A stretch of 52,728 nucleotides of DNA from DATJSN01 sp035504095 (GTDB lineage Bacteria; Planctomycetota; Phycisphaerae; WQYP01). A program made the position numbers and the translations under genes. Shown here piece by piece: positions 46,682-52,728 of this stretch; the first letter of the stretch is position 1; every line of letters begins with the position of its first letter. Location of the stretch: NCBI GenBank assembly GCA_035504095.1, contig DATJSN010000056.1, positions 1-52,728 on the forward strand, read 5' to 3'. The notes beneath the pieces were generated by a model. It made no database searches, was not told where the DNA came from, and worked only from the letters and a program-made list of their open reading frames with translations.

Positions 46682-47695
46682 ATGGGCATAACAAAAACGC
46701 ATCACTATCTACCGCAGTTTTATTTGCGGGGGTTTGCCAAAAAATCTAACCTAGCCCAAACATGGTGTATTGAGAAAACGAAAGAAGCTCGACACTATCC
46801 CGTAAGCATCGAAAAAGCTGGCGCTGAAAAACATTTTCACACCATTGAACTACCGGGCGGCGAAAGGGATAGCTCAACTATCGAACAGGAACTATCGAAA
46901 GAGGAAACGAACCAAGGGGCTACTATCTTGCGAATCTTGCGGAAAGAACCGCCTCTCACAAGTGATCGCGTGAGCATTTCCAGATTCGTCAGTTTAATGC
47001 AGTATCGTGTGCCGTCATTCAAAAAAGCTGTTGAGAATCAAATTGTGTCTACCGCCAAAATCATGCTCGCAATGCTTGCCAAAGGAAAACGGCTTGAGGA
47101 AATGGGAGAGATGTATAATATTAAAATATATAAAGATATACCAGAAGCAGCGCGGACACCTTTTTTTGACAAAATGCGCAGGAGGATTGAGGCGGGATGG
47201 GTTCCCAAAGTAACGAACGCACACCTGTTGCAACATATGTTTGCAATAGCATTTAGTAGCCGAATATTGTCTGTCTTGAACGGAATGAGACTTACAATAT
47301 GGGATGCACCGGACGGTTTTGGTCTAGTTACATGCGACCAGCCCGTTGCCTTGTATCAACCACAAACCAGCGACAAGATAACCCCCGCTGGTCTGGCCGA
47401 CAGTATTACTGAACTCACTATACCGCTATCATCTAACTGTCTTATCAAACTTGATTGGTCAAAGGAGCAAGCCGGGCGTTACACCCTTGATCCTGCTGGC
47501 GTTCAAGAATTCAATCGAAGAAGTGTTTTTATGGCCGTAAGAAACCTTTATGCCTCGGAAATTGATTCCAACACGGTGCAACTTATTCAGAAAAACCACA
47601 AGCGCTTTGCTGGCATGAAAAATGATATTGTATGGAAGCCCGACAGGGATGGGGCCATTCATATTTCAAGCTATATGCCGGTTTTGCCAGACTAA
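46682..47695 (+). CDS. DUF4238-family protein
   Basis: The family opening KTHHYLPQFYLRGFA follows directly after the ATG at 46682, so I prefer it over the ATG at 46532. The remainder is a helical/beta mixture with LPGGERDSSTIEQELSKEET, LTIWDAPDGFGLVTCDQPVA and a closing FAGMKNDIVWKPDR. DUF4238 proteins are widespread accessory proteins of undetermined activity, often found in variable islands. Codon use appears less GC-rich than in the element's core genes, as expected for cargo. Translation may be coupled to the preceding protease. Confidence 0.75.
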   Translation: MGITKTHHYLPQFYLRGFAKKSNLAQTWCIEKTKEARHYPVSIEKAGAEKHFHTIELPGGERDSSTIEQELSKEETNQGATILRILRKEPPLTSDRVSISRFVSLMQYRVPSFKKAVENQIVSTAKIMLAMLAKGKRLEEMGEMYNIKIYKDIPEAARTPFFDKMRRRIEAGWVPKVTNAHLLQHMFAIAFSSRILSVLNGMRLTIWDAPDGFGLVTCDQPVALYQPQTSDKITPAGLADSITELTIPLSSNCLIKLDWSKEQAGRYTLDPAGVQEFNRRSVFMAVRNLYASEIDSNTVQLIQKNHKRFAGMKNDIVWKPDRDGAIHISSYMPVLPD

Positions 47696-47715
47696 AGTTT
47701 CGGGGATATGACACC

Positions 47716-48447
47716 ATGACGAACCAACCAGACGGAGCGGAAGAAAACAAACCCGGAAAGCCGCAAGAAATTAAGATTATTGGCAGGTTCGTGGAAGCAG
47801 GAGACAAAAGCCGCATCATTCTCTATCCAAACAAGAATGACTGGAACGCCATTAAAAGTGAAGTGGATAAGAGCGCCCAAGATTTTGCAAAAAGGCTGAT
47901 CGAAGGCGCTACTGGCAGTTTAGCGGCACTGCTCTACAACGTTTTACACTACGAACTTCCAGTCGCACACCAAATAATCATTTTGTTGTGGGACCCCGTT
48001 CCCGCGAACGATGAAGCGAAAATAGTATCACAATATCACCTTTTGAAATCGCAAGCGGAGTTAAAGGCTTGCATTAGTTTAATTGAGAAAAAGAGAGTCG
48101 AGGATTGGCCAACGTTGGGGAAACAAACAATTCTGGGCATTGAAGGCAAAAGCGCCGCCGATTGTGCCGAAAAATTTTGCTTTGAAGTTTTGCGTATGAC
48201 ACAAGGATTGCCCGCCGATCCACTGACACAAGAAGTGTCTACCGATCCGCCCGAATCTTACCATGTGAGAATTGTTAAAAAGCTTACTGAGCGCATACAG
48301 GCCAAACTTGTGAAGAGCGACGACGAAAAAGCTGACTGGGGAAAAGATATACTTTTAGAACGGCAAAATAAAGAAAGACTTAAAGAAGATGTTGAGCATG
48401 TGGCCGCCGCGCTAGAAGCAGAAAAAACAGATTATGAAAAAATCTAA
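47716..48447 (+). CDS. Unknown accessory protein next to DUF4238
   Basis: The ATG at 47716 (21 bases after the DUF4238 stop) has GGGGAT upstream. The frame also opens at 47632 inside the preceding gene, which I reject. The 243-residue protein has a globular first two-thirds (GRFVEAGDKSRIILYPNKND, LPVAHQIIILLWDPVP) and a charged coiled-coil end (ERQNKERLKEDVEHVAAALE). No family is recognised. Its tight spacing to DUF4238 suggests a two-gene cargo cassette; a defence or toxin role would be speculation. Confidence 0.55.
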   Translation: MTNQPDGAEENKPGKPQEIKIIGRFVEAGDKSRIILYPNKNDWNAIKSEVDKSAQDFAKRLIEGATGSLAALLYNVLHYELPVAHQIIILLWDPVPANDEAKIVSQYHLLKSQAELKACISLIEKKRVEDWPTLGKQTILGIEGKSAADCAEKFCFEVLRMTQGLPADPLTQEVSTDPPESYHVRIVKKLTERIQAKLVKSDDEKADWGKDILLERQNKERLKEDVEHVAAALEAEKTDYEKI

Positions 48448-48607
48448 AACAACTTGCTGGCGGGCGAGAGCTTCCGCCGGGGGGCAAGCCGTAAAAAGAG
48501 GCCGATTATGCAGTTTTCACCGTTTCCCGTAAAAACCGGCGCAATTAGAACGCCATAGAGGCAACACCGGGGGCCGGTTTGACTTGTGGGACGATGAAAA
48601 CCGCGTG

Positions 48608-48636
48608 TTGACATAAGGTAACAATCTTGATAGGAT
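48608..48636 (+). promoter_or_regulatory. Strong sigma-70 promoter of the XRE-integrase pair
   Basis: TTGACA at 48608-48613 is a perfect -35 box. A 17-base spacer leads to TAGGAT at 48631-48636. The predicted transcription start would be at about 48643-48644, i.e. at or one base before the ATG, giving a leaderless mRNA. AGGA within the -10 could instead serve as a ribosome-binding site if transcription starts farther upstream. The rest of 48448-48607 has no recognisable gene. Confidence 0.7.
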
Positions 48637-48643
48637 ACGATTT

Positions 48644-48856
48644 ATGAGCATAGGCGAACAACTAAAAAGGTACATCCGGCAGAGCGGCTTAAATCAGAAC
48701 CGCATTGCGATAGGTACGGGGATTAGCCGCGCCGCGATAAGCCGTTTTATGTCCGGCGTGCGGGGCTTGGACCTTGTGAGCATTGAAAAACTGGCGAAGT
48801 ATCTTCGCCTGGAATTGCGGCAAAAGCCGCCGACAACAAAAAGTAAAGGCAGGTGA
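48644..48856 (+). CDS. XRE-family helix-turn-helix regulator
   Basis: A 70-residue protein consisting almost entirely of a Cro/CI-type HTH: LKRYIRQSGLNQNRIAIGTG, ISRAAISRFMSGVRGL, LVSIEKLAKYLRLEL. It lies between the strong promoter and the integrase start, with only 3 bases to the integrase, so both are probably cotranscribed. It is the likely switch protein controlling integration or excision. Operator sites have not been identified. Confidence 0.85.
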   Translation: MSIGEQLKRYIRQSGLNQNRIAIGTGISRAAISRFMSGVRGLDLVSIEKLAKYLRLELRQKPPTTKSKGR

Positions 48857-48859
48857 ACC

Positions 48860-50515
48860 ATGCGTATTTTCCGAACAACCTATACTAGCCGGGGCCAGAG
48901 AAAAGAGGCCGCCAAGTGGTATGTTGAACTGCGCGACCATAACGGAATTGTCCGGCGATTGCCGGGCTTTCCCAGCGAGCGCATGACCGCCAAGCTGGGC
49001 GAGAACGTGCAAAGCCTGATTAACTGCCAAGCAAACCACGAATTGCCGGGCGGCGATCTTGCGAAGTGGCTGGAAGCGCTGCCGAACCGAACCGCCGAGA
49101 TTCTCGCCCGCTGGGGCTTGCTGGCGGCCCACAGGTTAGCCGCTGGCAAGGCGCTGGCCGAACATATAGCCGATTGGCGGGCCGCGTTGCTGGCCAAGGG
49201 CGTAACCGCCAAACATGCCGGTATGGTATCGCACAACGCCGAGAGAATATTTAAGGCTTGCAAGATAACTTTTGTTTCGCAGATTAACGCGGGCAAAGTA
49301 CAGGCGGCGCTTGCCGAGTTGCGCAAGGACAAACCAAAACCTGCCGCCGCCGGGAGTGAGCCGGGCAAGGTTCAAGATGTTATCCGGGGGCTTTCGCTTC
49401 AAACATGCAATCACATAACCACGGCGGCCAAGGCGTTCACGCGCTGGTTATGCAGCGACGGGCGACTAGCCGCCGATCCGCTGGCCCACCTGACGAAATT
49501 TAACGCCCGAACGGATCGCCGCCATGATCGCCGGGCTTTGAGCGATGAAGAAATTGCCGCATTGATTCAAGCCGCCGAGAGGGGACCGACAAAGCTTGGC
49601 ATTGACGGGAAAGCGCGGGCCATGCTGTACCGGCTGGCAATCGGGACGGGCTTTCGCAAGGCCGAGCTTGCAAGCCTGACGCCGGAATCATTCAACCTTG
49701 ACGGCGAGCCGCCGACAATCACGGTTAATGCTGGTTATAGCAAGCATCGCCGCGATGACGTGCAACCGATCCGCCAAGACCTTGCCGACACGCTGCGGGC
49801 TTATCTGCGCGGCCTACCGGCGCGTGAGCCGGTGTTTAGTTTGACGCCGAGGACGTATCGCCTGATGAAAGCCGACCTTGACAGCGCCCGGACCGCATAT
49901 ATCAAAGCTGCGGCAACAGACGCCGAACGGAGCGAGCGCGAAAAATCGGGATTCTGCAAATACGAGGATGACGCCGGGCGCTTCGCCGATTTTCACGCGC
50001 TACGCCATACGTTCATAACCCGGTTGGTTAAGAGCAACGCAAGCGTAAAGGTTTGCCAAGAATTGGCGCGGCATAGCGACCCGAAATTAACCCTTGGCGT
50101 TTACTCGCACGTAGGGCTTGCCGACACCGGCGCGGCCTTGGACAATCTGCCGGGCTGGGAGCCGCCGCAAAGTGAACCAGAGGCCGCCGTAGCGTTGCGG
50201 ACGGGCACGGATGACCTGCCGCCCGCCGCCGCCGAGGCCGGGCCGCAAAAAACCGGCGATGACTGCTTGGCGCTTTGCTTGGCGCGAAACGGCACAAATC
50301 GGCGAAATTCTGCGAAGTCTGGCGAAGTGAAGGCTGAGCGCGAACAACAAGGCCAAGATGCGACGAAACCGCCTAAAACAAGCGAAATATCTAATATTGT
50401 AGATGAAAACGGAGAGAGCGGGATTCGAACCCGCGATACAGGTTTAAGCCCGTATATCGGTTTAGCAAACCGACGCCTTCAGCCACTCGGCCATCTCTCC
50501 AATGTCAACGCATGA
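48860..50515 (+). CDS. Tyrosine-type site-specific integrase, C-terminus altered by integration
   Basis: AGGTGA lies before the ATG. The N-terminal SAM-like binding domain is followed by the catalytic domain with R266 (GTGFRKAEL), K295, H379-x-x-R382 (HALRH), H405 (ARHSDPKL) and the nucleophile Y415 (GVYSH), i.e. a complete set. After about residue 430 a long variable tail begins. From residue ~518 the frame reads antisense through the tRNA-Ser 3' part (GESGIRTRDTGLSPYIGLAN). The integrated gene then ends with host-derived residues at TGA 50513. In the circular form the tail would continue into 39333-39557, giving about 612 residues rather than 551. Confidence 0.92.
   Translation: MRIFRTTYTSRGQRKEAAKWYVELRDHNGIVRRLPGFPSERMTAKLGENVQSLINCQANHELPGGDLAKWLEALPNRTAEILARWGLLAAHRLAAGKALAEHIADWRAALLAKGVTAKHAGMVSHNAERIFKACKITFVSQINAGKVQAALAELRKDKPKPAAAGSEPGKVQDVIRGLSLQTCNHITTAAKAFTRWLCSDGRLAADPLAHLTKFNARTDRRHDRRALSDEEIAALIQAAERGPTKLGIDGKARAMLYRLAIGTGFRKAELASLTPESFNLDGEPPTITVNAGYSKHRRDDVQPIRQDLADTLRAYLRGLPAREPVFSLTPRTYRLMKADLDSARTAYIKAAATDAERSEREKSGFCKYEDDAGRFADFHALRHTFITRLVKSNASVKVCQELARHSDPKLTLGVYSHVGLADTGAALDNLPGWEPPQSEPEAAVALRTGTDDLPPAAAEAGPQKTGDDCLALCLARNGTNRRNSAKSGEVKAEREQQGQDATKPPKTSEISNIVDENGESGIRTRDTGLSPYIGLANRRLQPLGHLSNVNA
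50265..50285 (+). repeat. Right subterminal repeat (possible integrase arm site)
   Basis: This is identical to 39389-39409: GCTTGGCGC, TTT, GCTTGGCGC. It lies 120 bases left of the right attachment core. In the circular form the two units flank the core as direct repeats, as expected for arm-type sites of tyrosine recombinases. Confidence 0.5.
50406..50473. repeat. Right attachment site attR
   Basis: This copy forms the 3' part of the intact tRNA-Ser. The crossover must lie in the identical segment that spans the anticodon stem-loop. This segment is itself a perfect inverted repeat (TCGGTTT-GCT-AAACCGA on the minus strand), a typical integrase core. The element restored the tRNA's 3' end after integration. 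Confidence 0.9.
50410..50500 (-). tRNA. tRNA-Ser (anticodon GCU)
   Basis: The minus strand begins GGAGAGAUGGCCGAG and folds as a class II tRNA: acceptor stem GGAGAGA/UCUCUCC, anticodon loop UUGCUAA with GCU (plus-strand 50464-50466), a long variable arm (AUACGGG paired with CCUGUAU), T arm GCGGG-UUCGAAU-CCCGC, and G as discriminator. CCA is not encoded. The 3' two-thirds came from the mobile element. A TATATC-like -10 element lies about 20 bases upstream on the minus strand. Confidence 0.97.
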
Positions 50516-50712
50516 TATACCAAATGGGATGTGCTTTGCCAGATGAGGCTAAAAAGACCCAAGAATTATATCTCAGGCTCTCCAACCTGAGTCCGTAAAT
50601 ATGTCGACAGCCTTGTAGGGCTGATTGTTAATAGCCGTGCGCTCTGGCGGCGGCTGTGGCGTGCTGGCGTGGATAAAAAAGCAAGGGTAGGATGAATTCT
50701 AAAGGATTAATC
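50501..50712. other. Region upstream of tRNA-Ser and first right-flank gene
   Basis: No gene is seen in these 212 bases. Two small hairpins are present: CTCAGG (50572-50577) with CCTGAG (50586-50591), and CAGCC with GGGCTG near 50611-50624. The tRNA promoter should lie at the left end, reading leftward. Confidence 0.35.
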
Positions 50713-51114
50713 ATGCAAACACCAATTTGGAATTTATTGACAATAACAATTGTGATAGTGGGGTGGTTCGTAATCGCCAAGCTAAACAGGCGGCACGAAA
50801 TTGAAAAAGAGCGTAGAAAGTATCGTTGTGACACTGTGAAATCACTTTTACTATTATCTTATGCAATCATTGAAAACCGTACGGATAATGTAAAGGTACA
50901 AGAAAATGTACAGGAATTGATACCCAATGTGATGTTATATTTCTACCCAGAGGAAATTAAACAGTACGATAACTTCGCAAAGGCACTTGAGGCAGCTAAG
51001 ACAGATAAAAAAAATATGGCAATCTTCTCTGAAGAACTCAATAAAACTATTTCTTTGGTAACAAACAGAGTGAGAAAAGAACTTAGACTGCCAATGATTC
51101 CGCCAAAAACATAA
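50713..51114 (+). CDS. Small membrane-anchored unknown protein
   Basis: AAAGGA lies seven bases before the ATG at 50713, so I prefer it over the in-frame ATG at 50692. One N-terminal membrane helix (LLTITIVIVGWFVIAKL) is followed by a charged helical cytoplasmic part (RRHEIEKERRKYRCDTVKSL). There is no recognised domain. Base composition is clearly more AT-rich than the element and the backbone, suggesting recent acquisition. Confidence 0.55.
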   Translation: MQTPIWNLLTITIVIVGWFVIAKLNRRHEIEKERRKYRCDTVKSLLLLSYAIIENRTDNVKVQENVQELIPNVMLYFYPEEIKQYDNFAKALEAAKTDKKNMAIFSEELNKTISLVTNRVRKELRLPMIPPKT

Positions 51115-51146
51115 GCGTTTGGGCGGCTTAGATAAAGGGGTAAAAC

Positions 51147-51689
51147 ATGGATGCGGCAGAACATATTGTCGATTGCTATTACCGCTTCGTAAAAAAGTGC
51201 TTTACGATAAATGACGTAAAGGTGTTAGGGGGAGTCAATCGGCAACTTGACATACTTGCTATCAATCCCAAAACAAAGGATCAATACCATATTGAATGCA
51301 GCGTTACGCACGATTTAAACTGGGCACCGAAAGAAGAGCAGTTAAAAGACGTATTTGAATACAAATTCTTGGGCGTTCCTAAAAAAGCAGGGCGACGGCG
51401 TATAAACTACAAAAAGAATATATTGGAAACATATAGGGCATACGGTTTAAGTCCGAGCAAGATACAACGTGTATTTGCTTGTTGGATTCCACACCATAGC
51501 GTAGTAGTTGAAGATTTTTTGGAAAAGTTTAAGCAACGGCATAATATTAAAATAACAATTCTCAACTTACGAGATGATGTTATACGTAAACTATTCGATT
51601 CAGTTGGGACCGCATACTATGATGATGAAATCCTAAGACTGGTTGGATTTTTAAAACAGCGCGAAAGTCAACTTTTGAAAAAGGGATAA
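51147..51689 (+). CDS. Possible PD-(D/E)XK nuclease-like protein
   Basis: The motif NRQLDILAINPKTKDQYHIE followed by CSV resembles the restriction-endonuclease-like core (Asp at the end of one strand, Glu in the next), but the usual Lys after Glu is replaced (ECS). A helix precedes it (AAEHIVDCYYRFVKKCF). The second half has VFACWIPHHSVVVEDFLEKF and a further beta strand. If correct it would act on DNA, but catalysis is uncertain. It starts a run of genes with the leader GATAAAGGGGTAAAAC before ATG. Confidence 0.5.
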   Translation: MDAAEHIVDCYYRFVKKCFTINDVKVLGGVNRQLDILAINPKTKDQYHIECSVTHDLNWAPKEEQLKDVFEYKFLGVPKKAGRRRINYKKNILETYRAYGLSPSKIQRVFACWIPHHSVVVEDFLEKFKQRHNIKITILNLRDDVIRKLFDSVGTAYYDDEILRLVGFLKQRESQLLKKG

Positions 51690-51690
51690 C

Positions 51691-51984
51691 ATGGCGAAGA
51701 AACGGAGAAGAATAAGAAGAAGAAAGAAAAGACAGGAACGGGCGAAAATACAAGCCGCAATAGATTTATTAGCAAATTCACAAAGATTAAGTGAAGAAGA
51801 AAAACAGAAATTTGCACAAAGCGTGCACGAAATATCTAAGGTTCCCCCAAAAACAAAAGCAATAATCAAACGTATTAATCATCTGATTGGAAAAACTGGA
51901 AAAGAAACAGCCAAGGCAATCGGAGATAAAATTATTGATATAATAATTGATCAAGTGAAAAGGAAATTCTGGCCGCATGGATAA
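51691..51984 (+). CDS. Very basic small unknown protein
   Basis: The ATG follows the previous TAA by one base, within the shared leader AAAGGGATAAC. The first 20 residues are almost all Lys/Arg (MAKKRRRIRRRKKRQERAK), suggesting nucleic acid or ribosome contact. The rest is helical with an amphipathic hydrophobic end (AIGDKIIDIIIDQVKRKF). No family is recognised. Confidence 0.55.
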   Translation: MAKKRRRIRRRKKRQERAKIQAAIDLLANSQRLSEEEKQKFAQSVHEISKVPPKTKAIIKRINHLIGKTGKETAKAIGDKIIDIIIDQVKRKFWPHG

Positions 51985-52009
51985 CGGCGATTTTGAGACA
52001 GGGGATAAC

Positions 52010-52211
52010 ATGGATTTTGAAAAAAAGGGTGTGGATGAGAAAGAGATACACCGCCAATTTCTGAAATTTTTTAATTCGTAACTTCAAAGATATAACAGAT
52101 TGGGTATATGTGAATAATGAAGCAAAAGAATTATTAAGAAAAGCAATCATATCAATGGAAAAAGATTTAAACGCCCTTAACTCTGACAAACCTACACAAA
52201 GTCAGAGTTAG
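52010..52211 (+). pseudogene. Small gene interrupted by a frameshift
   Basis: From the ATG at 52010 (leader AGGGGATAAC) the frame runs 23 codons and hits TAA at 52079. One base before or within the T-run at 52067-52072 being absent would restore a 66-residue frame reading LKFLIRNFKDITDWVYVNNE and ending at TAG 52209-52211. The downstream part looks like a normal helical protein. This may be a real homopolymer frameshift mutation or a sequencing error. Confidence 0.5.
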
Positions 52212-52214
52212 GGG
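52174..52214 (+). terminator. Long hairpin overlapping the end of the broken gene
   Basis: The arms 52174-52187 (CCCTTAACTCTGAC) and 52201-52214 (GTCAGAGTTAGGGG) pair over 14 bp with one T-G wobble and a 13-base loop. A short T-run follows at 52219. The left arm is repeated with one change at 52444-52463, near the end of the next gene. Confidence 0.5.
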
Positions 52215-52240
52215 AGCGCGGTTTTGATAAGGGGTTTGAT

Positions 52241-52435
52241 ATGGGTTATGAAGCAAAAACATATAAAAGTTATCCAATCGTAGTATTAAAGAATAAAGGA
52301 AAAATAATTGGATATCATGTTCCGTCGCTCCCCTCGTCATTTCCAATCGGTTTTAAAAGTGAAGAAGAAGCAAAAGCAGCTATTGAAAGTCGGATACAAC
52401 AACTTATTGAATATATACAAAATCGATTAAAATAA
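52241..52435 (+). CDS. Small unknown protein (64 aa)
   Basis: The ATG follows the leader GATAAGGGGTTTGAT, similar to those of its neighbours. The product is YKSYPIVVLKNKGKIIGYHV followed by PSLPSSFPIGFKSEEEAK and a helical end. It looks like a short HicB/antitoxin-like beta-helix fold, but I cannot confirm this. No toxin partner is identified. Confidence 0.45.
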   Translation: MGYEAKTYKSYPIVVLKNKGKIIGYHVPSLPSSFPIGFKSEEEAKAAIESRIQQLIEYIQNRLK

Positions 52436-52505
52436 AATTTGACCGCCCTTAACTCTAACAAACTGAGTTCCAATATCAGTAGCGAAGCATGCTAGATGGA
52501 CCTGA

Positions 52506-52728
52506 TCAGTGTTTCGTTTGCCCAAATTCCTCCGGATGCTGGGCATACCAAGCGAACGTGAGTGAATACGCCGTTGGCGTCTGATCAGGTGAAAGCAGCG
52601 CGACCGTTTTCCATTCCGGCTCCTGAAAACACTGGAAAACCAGGTTTATACCCGCGACCGAAATATGCGAAGCGCCGCCCGCATTGGCTTTGGCGAAGAT
52701 ATCGTCGAAAAATAGCGGATGCCATTGA
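52506..52728 (-). CDS. Unknown protein, C-terminal fragment (cut by window end)
   Basis: The minus strand is open from the right edge to TGA at 52506-52508. The translated end reads PLFFDDIFAKANAGGASHIS, VAGINLVFQCFQEPEWKTVA and SPDQTPTAYSLTFAWYAQHP, which looks like real coding sequence with normal composition. The start and most of the protein lie outside the window. No family is recognised. Confidence 0.5.
   Translation of the reverse strand, partial: QWHPLFFDDIFAKANAGGASHISVAGINLVFQCFQEPEWKTVALLSPDQTPTAYSLTFAWYAQHPEEFGQTKH

Larger units (their letters stand above)
39265..50473. mobile_element. Integrated element in tRNA-Ser, possible phage satellite
   Basis: The element has a unit length of 11,141 bp, bounded by a 68-bp direct repeat (39265-39332 and 50406-50473, two mismatches) consisting of the tRNA-Ser 3' two-thirds. 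It encodes a tyrosine integrase, an XRE regulator, HTH proteins, a DnaB-N/DUF3987 replication module, a small-terminase-like protein, two HExGH proteases and an accessory pair. All genes are on the plus strand. No capsid, portal, large terminase, tail or conjugation genes are present. Size and gene set resemble phage satellites such as PICIs, but this is inference; an integrative element or a degraded prophage are alternatives. GC content is visibly higher than the right-hand flank. Confidence 0.9.

Noticed and set aside
48880..49368. 162-codon minus-strand frame inside the integrase
   Set aside because: Antisense to a gene with a complete catalytic set.
39265..50473. Complete prophage
   Set aside because: No capsid, portal, tail, lysis or large-terminase genes are present.
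1..52728. CRISPR array or cas genes
   Set aside because: No regularly spaced repeat series and no Cas-like proteins were seen.

Overview
The window looks like a chromosomal segment of a planctomycete-type bacterium carrying one integrated mobile element. The lineage is inferred from a TIGR03790-family secreted protein, paired N-terminal zinc-ribbon/membrane proteins, a PQQ-type beta-propeller protein, and a large planctomycete-style tyrosine integrase inserted in a tRNA-Ser gene. No rRNA or other marker gene is present, so finer placement is not possible.

Region 1 (1-39176) is ordinary chromosome, with genes on both strands. It holds a LysM membrane protein; two paralogous zinc-ribbon proteins with different C-terminal domains (DUF1349-like and VWA-like); a TIGR03790 protein; an M20 amidohydrolase; a PfkB-like sugar kinase; and a minus-strand operon nuoJ-K-L-M-N for the membrane arm of complex I. 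These are followed by mutM, a lone response regulator, icd and gnd, then a FHA-GAF histidine kinase, argH, an M19 dipeptidase, a DUF4870-like protein, a 2Fe-2S ferredoxin, an MnmE-like GTPase, a PQQ-repeat protein, purH, a secreted sugar-dehydrogenase-like propeller, a methyltransferase/glycosyltransferase fusion, tig, an RND pump with its adaptor, and an APC permease. The Nuo subunits keep their folds but lack most of the membrane glutamates and lysines used for proton transfer.

Region 2 (39265-50473) is an 11,141-bp integrated element bounded by 68-bp direct repeats of the 3' part of tRNA-Ser(GCU). All of its genes are on the plus strand. It carries a C-terminal-HTH protein, an AlpA-like HTH protein, a replication module (DnaB-N-like protein and a DUF3987 primase/helicase-like protein), several small unknown genes, two stand-alone HExGH proteases, a small-terminase-like protein, an accessory DUF4238/unknown pair, an XRE regulator behind a strong promoter, and the integrase. 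There are no capsid or tail genes, which resembles the layout of a phage satellite. The attachment site lies inside the integrase reading frame. In the circular form the integrase would have a 74-residue C-terminal tail that is left behind at the far left end (39333-39557) when the element integrates.

Region 3 (50501-52728) is an AT-rich stretch of small unknown genes. One encodes a possible PD-(D/E)XK nuclease-like protein. Four consecutive reading frames share a near-identical ribosome-binding leader. The window ends inside an unrecognised minus-strand gene.
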